Assembly (NCBI GenBank): GCA_017307755.1
Contig: JAFKGQ010000006.1
Span: 186,001-250,000 of the forward strand
Source of the DNA: Chitinophagaceae bacterium
GTDB taxonomy: Bacteria > Bacteroidota > Bacteroidia > Chitinophagales > Chitinophagaceae
Direction of reading: 5' to 3'
Length of the DNA: 64,000 bases
A model generated the notes under the pieces. The model had not been told where the DNA came from, did no database searches, and saw nothing but the letters and a program-made list of their open reading frames with translations. Shown piece after piece: positions 27,101 through 35,900 of the stretch. Each line of letters starts with the position of its first letter. The first letter of the stretch is position 1. The translations under genes were made by a program, and so were the position numbers.

Positions 27101-27318
27101 GTGGCCCCGGAGGGAACATTGATGGAATACTCGCCTTTTTCATCGGTCACCGCAGATACCCGGGCGGCGCCGGCGCCCGCCGATACGGTGGCTCCGGACA
27201 ATGGGTTGCTGTCCTTCGCATCCGTTACTCTTCCCTTGATCGTTTTTTGCTGTGCAGCTGCCCACAAGGGAAGAATAAATAGCAGCATGAACAAGCGCTT
27301 CGTTAATTTTGATCTCAT
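24127..27318 (-). CDS. SusC/RagA TonB-linked outer membrane transporter, locus 1
   Basis: A complete 1063-residue TonB-dependent transporter. The layout is: signal peptide (1-23), carboxypeptidase-regulatory-like domain (about 26-100), the conserved VVVVGYGTQKKVTLTGSV segment (109-126), a plug with LVVIDGVPRGGIERMDPSEI and ISVLKDAAAAVYGVRAANGV (179-216), and a 22-strand barrel ending in FNVGANISL. It pairs with the SusD 20 bp downstream to import glycan fragments. There is no STN domain, so unlike locus 2 it is not wired to an anti-sigma factor. It lies 28 bp after the GH92 gene. Confidence 0.97.
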   Translation of the reverse strand: MRSKLTKRLFMLLFILPLWAAAQQKTIKGRVTDAKDSNPLSGATVSAGAGAARVSAVTDEKGEYSINVPSGATSLTISYVGYKDIVEKIGNRGVINAVMNIGGKDMGEVVVVGYGTQKKVTLTGSVVQLKGSEVAVTKNENVLNMLTGKVPGLRMVQRTAEPGGYENSFDIRGFGAAPLVVIDGVPRGGIERMDPSEIESISVLKDAAAAVYGVRAANGVILVTTKKGSNRNGKYDINYSFNQGWQQFLGMPKGVGPVDYMMLTNEKVKRDFGNNFLGNDKPAYTYENIKPWIDGKYVGADWIDAAFNTVTPQWTHNLNISGGSDKVSMFFSLGYMKQDGLYKSGSLNYDRWNVRSNVNVKITDRLRAQALVSGYMDNKNSPYQDLWTVFKYTWNQIPINQIYANNNHDYLNVMPDNANPVGMTDAGRVGYKIGKSKNIQGQLSLEYDIPYITGLKARAMFNYGYNINDNTARRKTYTLYSYDPTDSSYKPSTVNADPASGTGTLNRNYGNNESTLGHLSLNYVHTFARDHNVNVLLVYEQTHSKDDNFSAQRNVALPVDYLFGGDPNNARGYTDAGGVNDVATRAYLGRVNYDYKGKYLAEFTIRRDASNKFAPGPRRWGTFPAGLVGWRVSEEPFFQQLVSPNIVSNLKLRGSYGALGYDGDNQTVFQYVSGFTYPTVDPADQKPLGYMFGGQFVNGSANRGLINPDLTWYTSHTTNIGLDFSILKGKIDGSFEVFRRDQDGLPATRLAVLPGTVGVNLPQENLNSNRTQGWELALSHRNRIGDLGINIGGNLSYARTQWRTHIEGKAGNSYQAWRNNLSGRYTDIWWGVDYGGQFTSYNQIYNHSVNTGGGNNTVLPGDYYMQDWNGDGVINGDDYHPIAAVNLPIMNFGFNFNLTYKGFDLSAYFAGATGFWTELAEQYVEPLMYGGSAMQKFLDSWHTVNPSDNVYDPNTKWVPGKYPSMGYKYDQINNTTKGVMDATYVRLKTLELGYSIPRIILSKAGIKNCRVYVNAYNLFTITGLDGVDPEHPGQIPSGDFNFGLGGYKYPLNRTFNVGANISL

Positions 27319-27346
27319 AGCATTTTATATGTTAGATTTTAAGGAA

Positions 27347-29581
27347 TTACAAATGACCTTCTCCTGTCCCCCACGTCTTGTTGGGCTTAGGCCCCATCTC
27401 CAGCACCAGGCTGCCTCCATTCATCAGCTGCTGATGCGTAAACCAGGGCGTCTTCAACTCTTTTCCATCCATCGTGGCGCTTTGGATATATTTATTGACC
27501 ACCGAACAATTATGTGCCGCAAGCGTAAATCGTTTCCCGTTGCCAAGCTGTATCGTCACTTTGCTGAACACAGGGCTGCCGATGGTATACACGGGAAGCC
27601 CGGGCGTAACAGGATAAAATCCCATGGAAGAAAAGACGACAAACGCGCTCATACCACCCCCGTCCTCATCACCCGGGATACCAAAAATGTTGTCCTTGAA
27701 CCAGGTGTCCAGCAGGAATCGTATACGCTTCTGCGTTTTCCACGGAGCGCCTGTATAATTATATAAATAAGGGATATGAAAGCTGGGCTCGTTCCCCATG
27801 GAGAACTGTCCTATCAGCCCCGTCGCATCCGGGAACTTGCTCCAGAATTCCGGCTTCGGCCTGTCCAAACCCTCTCTGAATAATTGATCCAGCCTCTTCT
27901 CCATCTTTTCCTTGCCCCCCATCAGACTGATCAACGCCGGGATGTCCTCCTGCACCTGCCATAAATAAGTATAACCATTATTCTCATCGTAATAATCACG
28001 CCCGCCGGGACCACCGTCGAATTTCGGATCGATATCGATCCAGTTGCCCTTGTCATCCTTCGGAAGGAACATCTGTTTGTCCGGGTTCCAGAGATGCCTA
28101 TAATTCTCCGCCCGCCGGCCAAATATCTCCTGCTCATCCTTCCTTCCAAGATCCATTGCCAGCTGACTTACAGCCCAGTCGTCGTAGCTGTGGCCAAGAG
28201 TGATGGCGACAGCCTGCCTCCGTTCGAATTCATGGACCCTGCTTTCCGTTTCCTTTTCGCCGATACGCAAGGCCGGAAAATAACCCGCCGTATGATAAAA
28301 ATCGTCGAGCGCCGTCTTTTTGCCATTCCGCCACGGCAACAGCGTCGCCTCCATAGAATTCTTTTTCATCCCCTCATACGCTTTATCTATATCGAACCTC
28401 TTCAAACCCTTGCGGTAAGCGTCCAGAAATACAATAGAAGAATGGAACCCGTTCATACAGGCATGATCGCCAAACAATACAGGGAAGGTCGGCATCCAGC
28501 CCCCCTGCTCGTACATACGGACATACGATTGCAGCATGTCCTCTTCCTGCGATGGATTCAATATCATACGCAGCGGGTGCAACGCCAGATACGTATCCCA
28601 AACCCAGTCATCCGTATAAAAAGGACGGCTGTCCTTATGCACCTGCTTGTCAAAACCACTGTAATAGGCCCCGTCTTCCGTGATATCCACCATCCTTTCG
28701 CTGCACCTGTAAAGCGCTGTATAAAAACTCCTTTTTTGTGCCTCCGTCCCGCCTTCCACGCTCACCTGACCCATCGCTTGCTCCCAGGTACTCTTGCCTT
28801 CATCCGACAGGGATGAAAAATCCTTATGCGACAACTCTTGCTCAAAATGCTGCTTGGCGGCATCCACACTAATATAGCTGATGGCATATTTGAACTCCAC
28901 CCGCCTTGTCCCCCGCGGCCAGCGTATCCATGCCCTGGCATCCGCCGACTCGATGACCTTACCTTCCGTCACCCGCCCATTGTCGATAACCCCTGCCTTG
29001 CCATCGCCGCTAAATACGCCATACATGTATACCTTTATATCTCCATTATATATTTCCATCCCGGTGACCTCACCCGCAGATAAAAAATTCCAAAGGGCCC
29101 TGCCCCCGTTGTAAACACCCAACAGCAGCGCCGGCTCACTGGACGACGGGAACTCCATCCGGAAATACCCGGTCTTTTTACCTGGGGTAAACTCCACCGT
29201 TATCTCATCATCAATTAAAAAAGTAGAATAATACCAGGGCCTGTTGACCTCCAGCTCATGGTCCCAGGTCATACGCCCCTTCCAACTGCCCGGCGTCACC
29301 TCCCCGATGAATGGTTTCAGAGAAAACACCTGCCCCAGACGGTGAGAGACGATGGTAAGAGGAAAAGCACCGATCTGATCGTCAAAATAATCCTTACGGT
29401 CAGGGGCAAATCTGATCAGTTGATGGGGAAGATGCACCAGCGGACGGGTAGGTTCAAGCAACTGACCCACATTCCCGATCCGAGGGTCTATATATATCGC
29501 CCCATTCTCCTGGGCGGAAATAATACAGGGTAAGGCCATAATCAAAAGGATTATGGCAGATATATTATACCATGCCTTCAT
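27347..29581 (-). CDS. GH92 family alpha-mannosidase, exported
   Basis: A 744-residue exported glycosidase of family 92, calcium-dependent exo-acting alpha-mannosidases. I start at ATG 29581, which gives a signal peptide ending IISAQ; 29623 would add 14 polar residues. The N-terminal beta-sandwich starts with YIDPRIGNVG. The catalytic (alpha/alpha)6 domain has GNEPSFHIPYLYNY (with the acid Glu) and the active-site loop GDEDGGGMSAF (637-647), a variant of the common GN-D-x-GQMSAW in which the glutamine is replaced by glycine. The DDWVWDTYLALHPL segment is also typical. It is the first gene of locus 1 and suggests a mannose-containing target. Confidence 0.92.
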   Translation of the reverse strand: MKAWYNISAIILLIMALPCIISAQENGAIYIDPRIGNVGQLLEPTRPLVHLPHQLIRFAPDRKDYFDDQIGAFPLTIVSHRLGQVFSLKPFIGEVTPGSWKGRMTWDHELEVNRPWYYSTFLIDDEITVEFTPGKKTGYFRMEFPSSSEPALLLGVYNGGRALWNFLSAGEVTGMEIYNGDIKVYMYGVFSGDGKAGVIDNGRVTEGKVIESADARAWIRWPRGTRRVEFKYAISYISVDAAKQHFEQELSHKDFSSLSDEGKSTWEQAMGQVSVEGGTEAQKRSFYTALYRCSERMVDITEDGAYYSGFDKQVHKDSRPFYTDDWVWDTYLALHPLRMILNPSQEEDMLQSYVRMYEQGGWMPTFPVLFGDHACMNGFHSSIVFLDAYRKGLKRFDIDKAYEGMKKNSMEATLLPWRNGKKTALDDFYHTAGYFPALRIGEKETESRVHEFERRQAVAITLGHSYDDWAVSQLAMDLGRKDEQEIFGRRAENYRHLWNPDKQMFLPKDDKGNWIDIDPKFDGGPGGRDYYDENNGYTYLWQVQEDIPALISLMGGKEKMEKRLDQLFREGLDRPKPEFWSKFPDATGLIGQFSMGNEPSFHIPYLYNYTGAPWKTQKRIRFLLDTWFKDNIFGIPGDEDGGGMSAFVVFSSMGFYPVTPGLPVYTIGSPVFSKVTIQLGNGKRFTLAAHNCSVVNKYIQSATMDGKELKTPWFTHQQLMNGGSLVLEMGPKPNKTWGTGEGHL

Positions 29582-29897
29582 TTTAAAACGGGTTTTATCT
29601 TTTAGATCACTGGTGACAAACACCCTTCAAAACAAAAGGCAAAAAGATGGAAAGGAAAAAAGATCCGTCTTTCCGGACATGTATAAGACGGTGGTAGAAA
29701 TGAGGCCAGGGGATGTCTTTTCATACAGCAGTTTTTCGTTAAGAGTTAATGTCTGCGCCCTTCGTCAGAGCTGCATCGAACCATCGGTTCGTCTTGACAC
29801 GAAATTGCCGGAAAAGCATTAATTAGGGGGTTAATAAACCTATTAATGAAGAAATTTATTTAATTAATTTTACAAATGAATGAAAACCAATACATTC
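29582..29897. other. Intergenic region upstream of locus 1 operon
   Basis: About 316 bp with no supportable gene. It must contain the leftward promoter of the locus 1 operon, but I find no clear TAnnTTTG on that strand. An imperfect inverted repeat, CATTAATTAGG ... CCTATTAATG (29817-29848), lies in a very AT-rich stretch close to the end of the decayed permease and could be a regulator site or a weak terminator. Confidence 0.5.
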
Positions 29898-30396
29898 CTA
29901 TTCTACTTTCAATCCATTCACCGGATTGGACACAGCTACTTTTCTTATCTGGGTAGCCACTGTCGCCAGTACCACCAGGGAAATGGTCAACATAATAATA
30001 TATGGTCTGGTGACATTGTCGGCAATATTCCGGAGTTTTGCGCCCAACACCTTCCAGATGCTGAACTCCCTGACCCTTCCCGCCACATTCAACCGCACCA
30101 GTCCATACATCTTCCTGGTATCCACCGTCAAAGGGAATGTCGGGATACAACACCGCCCACCGCGCCTGCACTGACTTATAGGTCTTATCCATTGAGCCCG
30201 GACGCACTTTCATAGCCAGATAATGGTAATGCTGCTCATCAGCCATTATAAAAAGGGTCGGCTTCATTTTCACAAAAAAGCTGTGGCTGTAAAAATCCTT
30301 CACCACACCAATGACCCGGTACTGGGCACTATCCATCCTGAGCGTCTGCCCGACGGGGTTCTTCAACCCAAGACTTCTTAAAAAAATACTATACAT
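29898..30396 (-). pseudogene. Decayed FtsX/MacB-type ABC permease fragment
   Basis: Remnants of the C-terminal part of a large Bacteroidota MacB/FtsX-family ABC permease, in two frames. The first piece (30396 to about 30105) holds the periplasmic domain end: FLRSLGLKNPVGQTLRMDS, YRVIGVVKDFYSHS and PFDGGYQEDVW. The second piece, in another frame (from about 30125 to 29898), has YGLVRLNVAGRVREFSIWKV and ends TQIRKVAVSNPVNGLKVE. The residues expected between QEDVW and YGLV (about 40, including a transmembrane helix) and between two later helices are missing. The N-terminal half is absent too, cut off next to the TlpA gene stop. Several deletions plus a frameshift make function very unlikely. Confidence 0.8.
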
Positions 30397-30405
30397 CGCA
30401 GCTGG

Positions 30406-31569
30406 CTATCGCGGCGCAAACACCTCCTCCAGCTTCCTCGTCAGTTCCACCCCCCGCAGACTCCTCGCTACAATCCTTCCATCCGGATCAATAAGAAAAT
30501 TATTGGGGATCCCTCGTACCCCATATTTCCGCACAGCATCCCCTTCCCTTCCTTTCAGATCACAAACGTTCGTCCAGGTCAAATGGTCGTTTACAATAGC
30601 CTGTCTCCACATAGCCTCCGTTATCCGTTCATCCAACGAAACCCCCAGCACGACAAACCCCTTATCTTTAAAAGATTGATATGCCTTTACGACATTGGGA
30701 TTCTCTTCCCGGCAACCCGCACACCAACTGGCCCAAAAATCCAAAAGCACGTATCTCCCCTTGAATTCGGAGAGCCGCACCAGTTTACCGGTCGTATCGG
30801 GCAGCGCAAAATCGGGTGCTACGGCGCCAACCAGCGTTTGCGTTACTGCCAGCATACGACTATGCACGTATCGTCCCTTGGGTGATTGCAGCAGAGGAGG
30901 GGACAAATTTTCAATAAGCCTCATAAATTCCCTGTAATCAGCCGGCGTATAGGTATTATTGTAGCCGGCCACCTGGCTCAGCAGATCCAAGCTTAATACG
31001 CTCCCGGGCCGACGGCCGGCATATTCCCGGATATACTGCACATATTGAGCAAATAATTTCTCTATATCCGATTGCAGCCTTGACGATACAGCCGTATCCT
31101 GGGCTTGCTCAGCGGCCTTGCCCATCTGTGACATCCTTTCATATATATGATCTGTGGAAGCCTCAAATTCCATGTACTCCAGTTGAGTCGCCGATCCTTT
31201 CACCCGGGCATACTGCAACGAGTCAGCCCGGCCCGTGATAGTAATAACAGCATTCTCTAAATAAAAAGAAAGCCAGCTCATATCGCTGGTGGAATCCCTT
31301 AAAAAAAGACCTGCTTTGGAGGGCAGCACACTGGTTACACCGGTAAACCGGAAACGTCCGTTGATCACTGCAGCGGAGTCCGGTATACCACCAAAATGCG
31401 CACTATTCGTGTCCGAGATCCTTGCCAGGTAAATAAAAGGGGAACGCAGCCCCTTGATATATCCATTGATGACAAATCCCTTTGGTTTCAGGACGCTCCT
31501 TTTAGTCTGCTGATAAGAGGGTATGCTAATAATAAGCAGGTACCACAGTATGAGATAAGTTTTAAACAT
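30406..31569 (-). CDS. TlpA-like thiol-disulfide oxidoreductase with DUF4369-like domain
   Basis: A 387-residue exported thioredoxin-fold protein. An N-terminal hydrophobic signal (1-20) precedes a DUF4369-like beta domain (about 30-125: FVINGYIKGL ... LYLENAVITITG-type strands), a helical spacer, and a C-terminal AhpC/TlpA domain (about 248-387) with the redox-active pair Cys283/Cys286 in FWASWCAGCREENP and the cis-Pro region YGVRGIPNNFLID. Such proteins reduce disulfides in the periplasm. It starts one base after the SusD stop and is the last intact gene of locus 2, a common arrangement in Bacteroidota FecIR-SusCD operons whose substrate may not be a glycan. Confidence 0.9.
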   Translation of the reverse strand: MFKTYLILWYLLIISIPSYQQTKRSVLKPKGFVINGYIKGLRSPFIYLARISDTNSAHFGGIPDSAAVINGRFRFTGVTSVLPSKAGLFLRDSTSDMSWLSFYLENAVITITGRADSLQYARVKGSATQLEYMEFEASTDHIYERMSQMGKAAEQAQDTAVSSRLQSDIEKLFAQYVQYIREYAGRRPGSVLSLDLLSQVAGYNNTYTPADYREFMRLIENLSPPLLQSPKGRYVHSRMLAVTQTLVGAVAPDFALPDTTGKLVRLSEFKGRYVLLDFWASWCAGCREENPNVVKAYQSFKDKGFVVLGVSLDERITEAMWRQAIVNDHLTWTNVCDLKGREGDAVRKYGVRGIPNNFLIDPDGRIVARSLRGVELTRKLEEVFAPR

Positions 31570-31570
31570 A

Positions 31571-32959
31571 TTAATATCCGTTATTATTGGGTAATAAATT
31601 GGGGTTGGCGCTGATGGCTTTTTGCGGTACAGGATAAAGTACGGCGGTAGATTTCCAGGTGGGTTTGATCGCTCCCAGTACGGCGTCCGCCCTGCCGGTA
31701 CGTTTCAGGTCGAACCAGCGATGACCATGTTCCAAAAAAAGCTCTACCCTTCTTTCCTTTTCAATGGCCAGCAGCATAGATGCCTGGTCATTAGCCGTAG
31801 TACCGTTGAGCCCCGCTCTGTGGCGGATCGCGTCAACGTCTTCTTCCGCGCCGGAAAGGTTGGACTGCTGAGCCCTTGCTTCGGCGCGTATAAGGTATTG
31901 CTCCGCCAGACGAAGTACCATCTGGTATTCCGGTGTACCGCCGGTAGGCGTAGCGCTCAGCTTGTATTTAAAGGGGTAGTAATAGATGGTGCCGCCCGCA
32001 TCAAAAGGCTTTATCCAATTAACCTTTCGTTGGTCATTCGCTTCAAAAGCATCCACCAGGTAGCTGGTCAGCACAAAAGTAGGTTCATCGTTCCCATTTA
32101 TGAAATTATAGCCTTCGTAAGAGAACCCGTCATTTGTTTGGCAGCCGATGGTATTGAATTGCCAGATGGCTTCACCGCTGTTCGCAAGAAAAACAGCGTT
32201 CAGGTCCGGCAGGAGGGTGTACAATTGTGTATGGTCAATCACTGCCCCGGCCTGCACTTCTGCCTCTGCCCAATGGCCGGTATACAGGTAAACCCTGGCC
32301 AGCATGGCAGTTGCAGCCCACTTATTCACCCGGCTCCGATCATCATTATTGAAGCCATAGTCCTCCGGCAACAGTTGTTGGGCCTCTTGTAAATCCTCAA
32401 CAATCTGCTGGTATACAGCCTCCACCGGCGTACGGGGCAACAATGCTGTTTTTGCAATGTCCGTTTCCAGGATGAGAGGCGCCTTACCGTAAAGATTGAT
32501 CAGGTAAAAATGACAAAAGGCCCGCATAAAAAGGGCCTCCCCCTTCAATTGCTTTTTTAGATCGGATGACACCTGCGTGCTGGCGTTAAGCCCTTCAATG
32601 ATCGCGTTGGCCTGGTAGATCGCAGCATACATATCACTCCAGGTCTGCAGCACGATATTATTGCCCGTTGCCAGCGCATTATTCCTGAATTGACTATACG
32701 TAGCCCCTTGCAACATATAGAATTCGTCGGCGGAATGACCGGTAATCACCCGCAGCCTCGACTGAAAGGTCCGGGTCGCATACATGGAGGCATACATGCC
32801 GGCCACGGCCGATTGCGCATTATTGTCACTTGCAAATACTCTGTCCTGTGCCAGTTCGTTCCTGGGCGAGCCCGTATCAAGGTATTTCCGGCAGGAGAAT
32901 AGGCTGGAGACTATCAGCAACAGAGACAGTAAATTGATTATTTTATTCTTTGAATACAT
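31571..32959 (-). CDS. SusD/RagB nutrient-binding lipoprotein, locus 2
   Basis: A 462-residue SusD-family lipoprotein, started at ATG 32959 to leave 11 bp after the SusC stop (an upstream ATG at 32983 overlaps SusC). The lipobox SLFSC puts the lipid on Cys23. Family features are in order: YLDTGSPRNELAQDRVFASD, LKGEALFMRAFCHFYLINLYGKAPLI, the EQYLIRAEARAQ repeat, and the C-terminal KERRVELFLEHGHRWFDLKR and NPNLLPNNNGY. At 462 residues it is smaller than the locus 1 homologue and nearer the size seen in the FecIR-controlled subgroup. It works with the SusC immediately upstream. Confidence 0.96.
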   Translation of the reverse strand: MYSKNKIINLLSLLLIVSSLFSCRKYLDTGSPRNELAQDRVFASDNNAQSAVAGMYASMYATRTFQSRLRVITGHSADEFYMLQGATYSQFRNNALATGNNIVLQTWSDMYAAIYQANAIIEGLNASTQVSSDLKKQLKGEALFMRAFCHFYLINLYGKAPLILETDIAKTALLPRTPVEAVYQQIVEDLQEAQQLLPEDYGFNNDDRSRVNKWAATAMLARVYLYTGHWAEAEVQAGAVIDHTQLYTLLPDLNAVFLANSGEAIWQFNTIGCQTNDGFSYEGYNFINGNDEPTFVLTSYLVDAFEANDQRKVNWIKPFDAGGTIYYYPFKYKLSATPTGGTPEYQMVLRLAEQYLIRAEARAQQSNLSGAEEDVDAIRHRAGLNGTTANDQASMLLAIEKERRVELFLEHGHRWFDLKRTGRADAVLGAIKPTWKSTAVLYPVPQKAISANPNLLPNNNGY

Positions 32960-32970
32960 ACATCTCTTTT

Positions 32971-35900
32971 TTAAAACGAACATTGAATCCCGGCTGTAAG
33001 CATGCGCAGCGGCGGCAAGGTGATGAGCCCATAGCTGCTCGTTTCAGGATCGTATCCCAGGTAATGGGTAAAGGTCAGCAGGTTCTGACCCCGTAAATAA
33101 AGGCGGCATTGCAGCATCTTCATACCCCGGATCCAGGACGTGGGGAATGTATAAGAGAATGAAACATTCTTCAGCCGCACATAAGAGGCGTCGCTAACCA
33201 TCGCATCGGAGGAGATCGCATTTTGATAGCTGTCGTACGCGGGCATGCCGGGCGTAGTGCTGGCCCAAAAAGGACTGGTCAATACCGCCACCGGCTGGTT
33301 AGCCATGCTCCCTTTGGGACCATCGTATGTCTGTGCCAGCATGTTGAAATCCCTTTTACGGACAAACTGTACAAAAACATCCAGTTGCCAGCGTCCATAG
33401 CTGAAACTGTTCTGCATACCTCCGTAGTAAGACGGATCGTTGGAGATACCCACCTGGTCGCCGATCCCATTAGCCGCCATCCCAAATTGCAATACGCCGT
33501 CTTTAATTTTATCCTCGAACTTAGCTTCGCCCGTTGAGGGGTCGATACCCAGGAAATGGTATACGGGCAGGAGGTTCAATGACTCCCCTATCACATGGTC
33601 CCTTGCATAGGCTGAGCCGGCGATCCCCGGAAAAGCCAAAAGCCTGTTCCTTGGCAGCGTCAGATTGAAGGCAGATGTCCAGGTTAAACGATCGTTCTTT
33701 ATATTGGTAGTGCTCAGTTCGAATTCCCATCCCGTGTTTTGTACGAGGGCGGGAAGGTTGGCCTGGTAAGTGCTGAACCCCGATTGCGGTGATAAGGGAA
33801 AGTTCACCAGCTGATTGCCGCATCTGTTACGGAACCAGGCAATGGATACAGACACCCGTTCCTTTAAAAAGGACATCTCCAGGGCAGCCTCGAGTTTCTT
33901 GCTGGTCTCCCAACTATAATCAGGGTTGCTGATACGGGTGGGCGACAATCCTGTAGTACCGCTATACACCTGGAAAGTGGGCTGGTAAGTGGACAGGTAC
34001 CCATAATCGCTGATCTGGTCATTCCCCACCACCGCATAGCTGCCTCGTAGCTTGCCTTGGTCCAGCCAGGGGAAATGAACCTTTACCCCCCGTTCGTTCG
34101 AGAACAACCACGCTCCGCCCAGGGCCCAGAAATCACCATATCGTTTTTCCGGTGCAAAACGCGTGGAACCATCTCTGCGAAAAGTAGCGTTCAGGATATA
34201 TTTATTATCCAGATTATAATTCGCCCTGGCAAATACAGATTGATATCTATAATTTATATAGGTTGATACGATCGTATTTCGTTTCGCCGCGGCAGGGCTT
34301 TCCATCAGGTCCTCAGTACCAAAATCAAAAGCCCGTATCAGCGTCCCGTCAGTGACATTTTGTTGCCAGGTAGCGCCTGCCAGCAGGTTTAGCTTGCCTG
34401 TCGCCAGGGTGTGGTTGTATTCTACCTGCGGCTCCAGGATATAGCTGTTGAATTGATTATTGGAAAAGTTGGCGTCATTGGTGGGAGACATGCTCGGATC
34501 TTTACTGATGGCAGGTTCTTTATCAACTTCGATAATACCATATTGACTGTAGCCTGCGCTTATTTTTAAATTCAGGTCGGGCAGTACAGTATAGCGCAAT
34601 ACCGCATTGCTCACCAATGTCCTGGTCGTGCTCCGGTAGGGTTGCAGCAGGATTCCCATTGGGTTGGTTACGACCTGCCAGTTAACCTTGCCATTCTTTT
34701 CATATAACGGGAAGTCGGGTGGCAAACCATATACACTGCTGGTAATATCCATATTGGTAGCCTTGTTCTCATCGGCGGTGAATCCTGCCGATAAGGTAGC
34801 GCGAAATCGCTTGTCCGGAGAGTTATGCTCTATATTCAAATGCGCCCCTCCGCGGGTATACCCCAGACTTCCCGGATATACACCTGTCTCATGACGATAG
34901 GCGCCGCTAAATAGAAATCTGGTATGGGCATCGCCCCCCGAAAGAGCGGCATTCGCATCCGTCACCTTGGAATTGTTACCGAGAAAGTATCTGTTAAAGT
35001 CGGTATATTTTGTCGTATCCCATTCCAACAGGTCCGGCGCAGAGAACCCATCCGGGGTCAGGCCATCGTTGGCAAAGGCATCATGCCGTAACCGCAGGTA
35101 TTGCCGGGCGCTTAACATTTTCGGAGCCCTTGTAATATGCCCCAGACCTCTGTACATATTGAGATCCAGCCGGGTCTTCCCCTCTTTCCCTTTTCGCGTG
35201 GTGATAAGCACTACCCCATTGGCGGCACGTGAGCCATAGATAGCCGTGGCATCTGCGTCTTTCAGCACATCGATGCTTTCAATGTCGGCGGGATTGATAC
35301 TGTTGAAAGGACTTGCAAATATATCGAAGGTCAGCGATGAGAGACTGCTGCCGGGAAAAGGTACTCCATCGACAATATACAAAGGGTTATTGCCCGCGCC
35401 AATGGAATTACGTCCCCGTATCTGTATTCGCGCCCCTGTACCCGGCACCCCGCTTTCCTGCTCCACGTAAACTCCGGCGATCCTCCCGGACAACGCTAGC
35501 AATGGATTAGCCACCGGCTGTTTTTCAATATCAGCCGCCTTTAGCGTACCCGTATTACCCGTGCTAAACCGTTTGGTCGTAGTCCCGTATGCAATGATCT
35601 GTACCTGGTCAAGCCTGGACTCCGTATGTTGCAGCAGAACAGATAACCTGCTCGTCAAATGCCGGGCGCCAATAGTCAGTTCCCGCGTGATGTATCCAAC
35701 AAAACTGATGATCAGCACGTCTCCTTCATCAACGTTTATGGAAAACTGTCCGCCGGCATCAGTGCTGGTTCCCTGCGAAGTTCCCCGTATCCTGACAGAA
35801 GCCCCTTCCAGCGGGATACCCTCAGCATTGATGACAATGCCCTTCATCAGCGTTGCTGAACGTCCCCTCACAGCAGACGGATCCGCCATCACAGTCTGGA

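Noticed and set aside
25993..27282. Long plus-strand open frame (429 aa) opposite the SusC gene
   Set aside because: It is antisense to the conserved plug and signal region of SusC, lacks any domain, and is His/Arg/Pro-rich as expected from the mirrored codons.
29817..29848. Imperfect inverted repeat considered as an insertion element end
   Set aside because: No transposase, target duplication or matching distal repeat is visible. It is noted only as a possible regulatory site.
29898..30396. Reading the permease remnant as an intact small gene of 178 aa
   Set aside because: Its second half is out of frame with the permease family, whose C-terminus appears in the adjacent frame.
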